From Crenotrichaceae bacterium (GTDB lineage: Bacteria > Pseudomonadota > Gammaproteobacteria > Methylococcales > DRLZ01): a DNA stretch of 8,450 nt. Location: NCBI GenBank assembly GCA_011322755.1, contig DRLZ01000224.1:1-8450 (forward strand), given 5' to 3'. The notes below the pieces were generated by a model. The model was not told the DNA's origin. It was given only the letters and a program-made list of their open reading frames with translations, and did no database searches. The position numbers were made by a program, and so were the translations under genes. The first letter of the stretch is position 1, and every line of letters begins with the position of its first letter. Positions 6,170-8,450 of this stretch are shown piece after piece.

Positions 6170-7363
6170 ATGTGCAACATCAGATTGATCGCACTGGTAT
6201 TCATTCTCACTGTGTTCCATGGAATAGCGATGAGTGATGAATACTCATTCATTCATCAACGTTTAAACGCTCGTTATGATCCACGCTCATATCAACACGG
6301 TATTAACGTATTAAAACGTCCAGATGGCCGTTATGTGCTGATCTGGGCCAGTTCAGGCAATCCGCCTGCAGGCGCCAACCCGGATGGTGAATGGTCACAC
6401 GATGTGTATTATGCTCTAATCAATCCAGCTGCACCAAGTATTGATCCTGTCAAACTCATTTCGGCACCAGGTGCGCAGGAGCCTGTCAGTGCTGCGATGA
6501 CAACAGATGGACACATCATGCTCACGATGGAAGATGCTTACCAGGCTGACAATGAACTGGTACAGAGTTATGCCATTTATGATGCCAACATGAAGCCAGT
6601 GAAAGACTATCAAAATATCATTCTGGACGGCGGCCATTCAGGGCATGTCGCCGCAGTGAATACTCGTTTTGTGGTGTTCTATTCTGAAGGTTGGGTCAAT
6701 GGCGGTGGTGTCGACAAGCTGGGCTCTGGTGATAATGTTTTGTTGAGCGTTTATGATAGTCAAGGTCAGTTCCTCAACCGTCAAGATGTTTCTACAGGCA
6801 ATCAGACCAGAGACTGGTGGCCATTGATTGCCGGATCAAAAAATCATGTCTTACTTGTTTGGCAACGCTTTATTAACAATAAAACAGTTGCTAGATTGAT
6901 GTACAAGGTGTTTGATCCCACCAGGCAACGCTGGGTCAAACAAACAACTGAATTGGTCGACACGTTAAAGTATTACACTTACGCTGTTCAATACATCCCG
7001 TCGCTTGATCTGTTTTTTGTCGCAGCTACTGATAATCTTGGTAATGGTTTAGCTTTTTTAATATCAAATGACGGCACTATCATCACTTATTCGACAGTAT
7101 TACCGCCTATTGTCCGGGAAGCACAACCTGCTATTTTAGAAGCTAAAAGTGGTAAAGTAAAAATCGCCTATCCAACGCTTCCAGGTGAACTGGCAGTATT
7201 ATCCATCAATCGCTCCGGTATCCAGCTGATCAACACGATTCCAGTCCTGAAATACTGGTTTCCGAGCGGTACGGACGGCGTTTTTTTGAATGACGACAAG
7301 GTGTTTTTCGCATCCTTGTCACCACACGGAATTAAGCAAATCATTGTCAATCTGAAGCAGTAA
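6170..7363 (+). CDS. Secreted putative beta-propeller protein
   Basis: I do not recognise a named family. It has 397 residues from the ATG, which follows the pgaB stop by one base; TTG at 6158, inside pgaB, is a less likely start. Residues 1-20 look like a signal peptide (hydrophobic core about 5-18, cleavage near GIA-MSDE), with no lipobox. The mature part has no cysteine and no membrane helix. It shows repeated short hydrophobic strands at spacings typical of beta-propeller or sialidase-like folds: RYVLIWASS (54-62), HIMLTMEDA (115-123), RFVVFYSEG (166-174), NVLLSVYDS (189-197), HVLLVWQRF (226-234), LFFVAATDN (281-289), KVKIAYPTL (329-337) and KVFFASLS (377-384). The fold is inference. Its position at the end of the pga operon suggests a role with PNAG in the periplasm or outside the cell, such as binding, modification or cleavage. 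No catalytic residues can be assigned. Confidence 0.85.
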   Translation: MCNIRLIALVFILTVFHGIAMSDEYSFIHQRLNARYDPRSYQHGINVLKRPDGRYVLIWASSGNPPAGANPDGEWSHDVYYALINPAAPSIDPVKLISAPGAQEPVSAAMTTDGHIMLTMEDAYQADNELVQSYAIYDANMKPVKDYQNIILDGGHSGHVAAVNTRFVVFYSEGWVNGGGVDKLGSGDNVLLSVYDSQGQFLNRQDVSTGNQTRDWWPLIAGSKNHVLLVWQRFINNKTVARLMYKVFDPTRQRWVKQTTELVDTLKYYTYAVQYIPSLDLFFVAATDNLGNGLAFLISNDGTIITYSTVLPPIVREAQPAILEAKSGKVKIAYPTLPGELAVLSINRSGIQLINTIPVLKYWFPSGTDGVFLNDDKVFFASLSPHGIKQIIVNLKQ

Positions 7364-7439
7364 TGAGACACTTGTACGTATGCTCTGTCCAGATAGACAA
7401 GCCCTGAAGCATCTTTCTGTCTAACGTCGATAGTATGTG

Positions 7440-7462
7440 TTTTCGTTGCCTGGCAATGAAAA
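7440..7462. repeat. Inverted repeat in convergent intergenic region
   Basis: TTTTCGTTGC (7440-7449) pairs with GCAATGAAAA (7453-7462) around the 3-base loop CTG, giving 10 pairs including one G-U. It lies in the 182-bp gap between two convergent genes, where a terminator is expected. However, neither strand has a T-run after the stem, so it is not a canonical intrinsic terminator. A second small stem, GTGGTT (7484-7489) with AACCAC (7499-7504), also lies in this gap. I see no other signal here. Confidence 0.35.
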
Positions 7463-7545
7463 AATATCGCACACGTAGGGAGAGTGGTTTATCTCATCAA
7501 CCACAATTTCTACTCACTTATCAAATACCGCTAACAACGTCTGGA

Positions 7546-8450
7546 TTACTCCAGTTCGTATTTTTTAAGCTTGTACCAAAATGAGCGTTCGCTGATTTCA
7601 AGAATGCGTGATGCCTTGCTTTTATTGCCATTGGTTTGTTCCAGAGCCACCATTATCAGGTTTTTTTCCAGTTGTTCTATGTTCGGCTGTAACGCAAGGG
7701 TTTCATTGTGTCGGGTTTCAAAGTCTGTGTTTTTCAATTCCCCCACTTTTTTCACAAGATCCAACGGTAAATGTTTCATCTGGATATTCTGTCCATTACT
7801 TAGAACAACAGCGCGTTCCATCATATTTTCCAGTTCTCTGACATTACCTGGCCAGGCGTAGGCTTCGAGTATATTAAGTGCTTGTTGTTCAATTTCAGGT
7901 GGACGATATCCCATGCTTACGGCATGTTTTTTTAGAAAGTGTCTAACCAGAGAATCTATATCCTCTTTGCGCTCACGAAGCGGTGGTAAATCGATGTTAA
8001 TCACGTTCAGGCGGTAAAACAGATCTTCACGCAGCTTTTCATCGATAATGGCCTGTCTGGGGCTCCGGTTAGTTGCAGCGATAATCCTGATATTCAGACT
8101 AATTGTGCGATTGCTTCCCAGGCGCTCGAGGGTATTCTCTTGCAATACACGTAACAGTTTGGCCTGCAGATTAGGATGCATTTCAGTTATCTCATCCAGA
8201 AACAAGGTACCACCGTTCGCCGCTTCAAATTTCCCCATATGATCCTTGTTCGCCCCTGTGAACGCACCCTTGCTATATCCGAACAGTTCGCTTTCCAGAA
8301 TTTCGGCGGGAATCGCTGCACAGTTAATTGGTACAAACAACGCATTTGCTCTGGGAGAAGACCTGTGAATAGCTCGCGCCACAACCTCTTTACCTGTTCC
8401 GGTTTCACCAGTAATCATCACACTGGTTTTAGCCGGTGCCACCTGTTCAA
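7546..8450 (-). CDS. Sigma-54-dependent activator, 5'-truncated by window
   Basis: This is a bacterial enhancer-binding protein that uses ATP hydrolysis to open sigma-54 RNA polymerase promoters. Only the last 300 residues are visible. They hold the AAA+ domain with Walker A GETGTGKE (about 14-21), the sigma-54 contact loop GAFTGA (61-66), Walker B GGTLFLDE (79-86), the arginine-finger region LREDLFYRL (139-147) and WPGNVREL (199-206). A Fis-type helix-turn-helix follows (about 257-298, GNKSKASRILEISERSFWY). The frame is open to the window edge (…EQVAPAKT), and the GTG at 8440-8442 is an internal valine codon, not a start. Whether the missing N-terminus is a response-regulator receiver, a PAS/GAF or another sensory domain cannot be told. 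The gene converges with the pga operon and could control it through the sigma-54-like site at 208-224. Confidence 0.95.
   Translation of the reverse strand, partial: EQVAPAKTSVMITGETGTGKEVVARAIHRSSPRANALFVPINCAAIPAEILESELFGYSKGAFTGANKDHMGKFEAANGGTLFLDEITEMHPNLQAKLLRVLQENTLERLGSNRTISLNIRIIAATNRSPRQAIIDEKLREDLFYRLNVINIDLPPLRERKEDIDSLVRHFLKKHAVSMGYRPPEIEQQALNILEAYAWPGNVRELENMMERAVVLSNGQNIQMKHLPLDLVKKVGELKNTDFETRHNETLALQPNIEQLEKNLIMVALEQTNGNKSKASRILEISERSFWYKLKKYELE

Noticed and set aside
7440..7462. Intrinsic terminator for the pga operon or for the sigma-54 activator gene
   Set aside because: The hairpin is real, but the T-rich arm is on the 5' side and A-rich on the 3' side, with no T-run after the stem on either strand.
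8440..8442. GTG as start codon of the sigma-54 activator
   Set aside because: The frame stays open to the window edge and the residues just before it (EQ) fit the usual EQVAP lead-in to Walker A, so it is an internal valine.
19..8450. CRISPR arrays, insertion sequences, tRNA or rRNA genes
   Set aside because: I read for direct repeats, transposase motifs and RNA gene signatures and saw none. The window is explained by one operon, its leader and a convergent regulator.

Overview
The window carries a complete poly-beta-1,6-N-acetyl-D-glucosamine (PNAG) biofilm exopolysaccharide locus of a Gram-negative bacterium, most likely a gamma- or betaproteobacterium. The reasons are an outer-membrane PgaA-type porin, a periplasmic PgaB-type deacetylase, a sigma-54 activator and a moderately AT-rich base composition. 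I cannot name the genus. The first 18 bases match the end of an Illumina TruSeq adapter, so the left edge is probably an untrimmed contig end and genuine sequence starts near base 19.

Layout. Bases 19-263 are a non-coding leader. It holds a perfect TGTGA-N6-TCACA palindrome (CRP-like, or possibly an upstream activating site) and a good match to a sigma-54 -24/-12 promoter. Four genes follow on the + strand: (1) a PgaC glycosyltransferase fused at its C-terminus to a PgaD-like two-helix membrane domain (264-2207); (2) PgaA, a TPR plus outer-membrane beta-barrel exporter (2357-4477); (3) PgaB, a deacetylase with a shortened hydrolase-like C-terminal domain (4477-6168); (4) a secreted, probably beta-propeller protein of unknown function (6170-7363). 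PgaA and PgaB overlap by one base, and gene 4 starts one base after the PgaB stop, so genes 2-4 look tightly cotranscribed. A 149-bp gap with a weak hairpin and T-tract separates gene 1 from gene 2. After a 182-bp convergent intergenic region, a sigma-54-dependent activator lies on the - strand (7546-8450). Its N-terminus is beyond the right edge.

How the genes would work together. PgaCD would polymerise UDP-GlcNAc and move the chain across the inner membrane, probably under c-di-GMP control. PgaB would partly deacetylate the polymer in the periplasm, and PgaA would export it through the outer membrane. The propeller protein is a candidate extra periplasmic or extracellular component. The nearby sigma-54 activator and the sigma-54-like promoter ahead of pgaCD suggest, but do not prove, local regulation.

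Main departures from the E. coli pgaABCD model: the PgaC-PgaD fusion, the gene order C/D-A-B, loss of the acidic active-site motif in the PgaB hydrolase domain, absence of a PgaB lipobox, and the added fourth gene.
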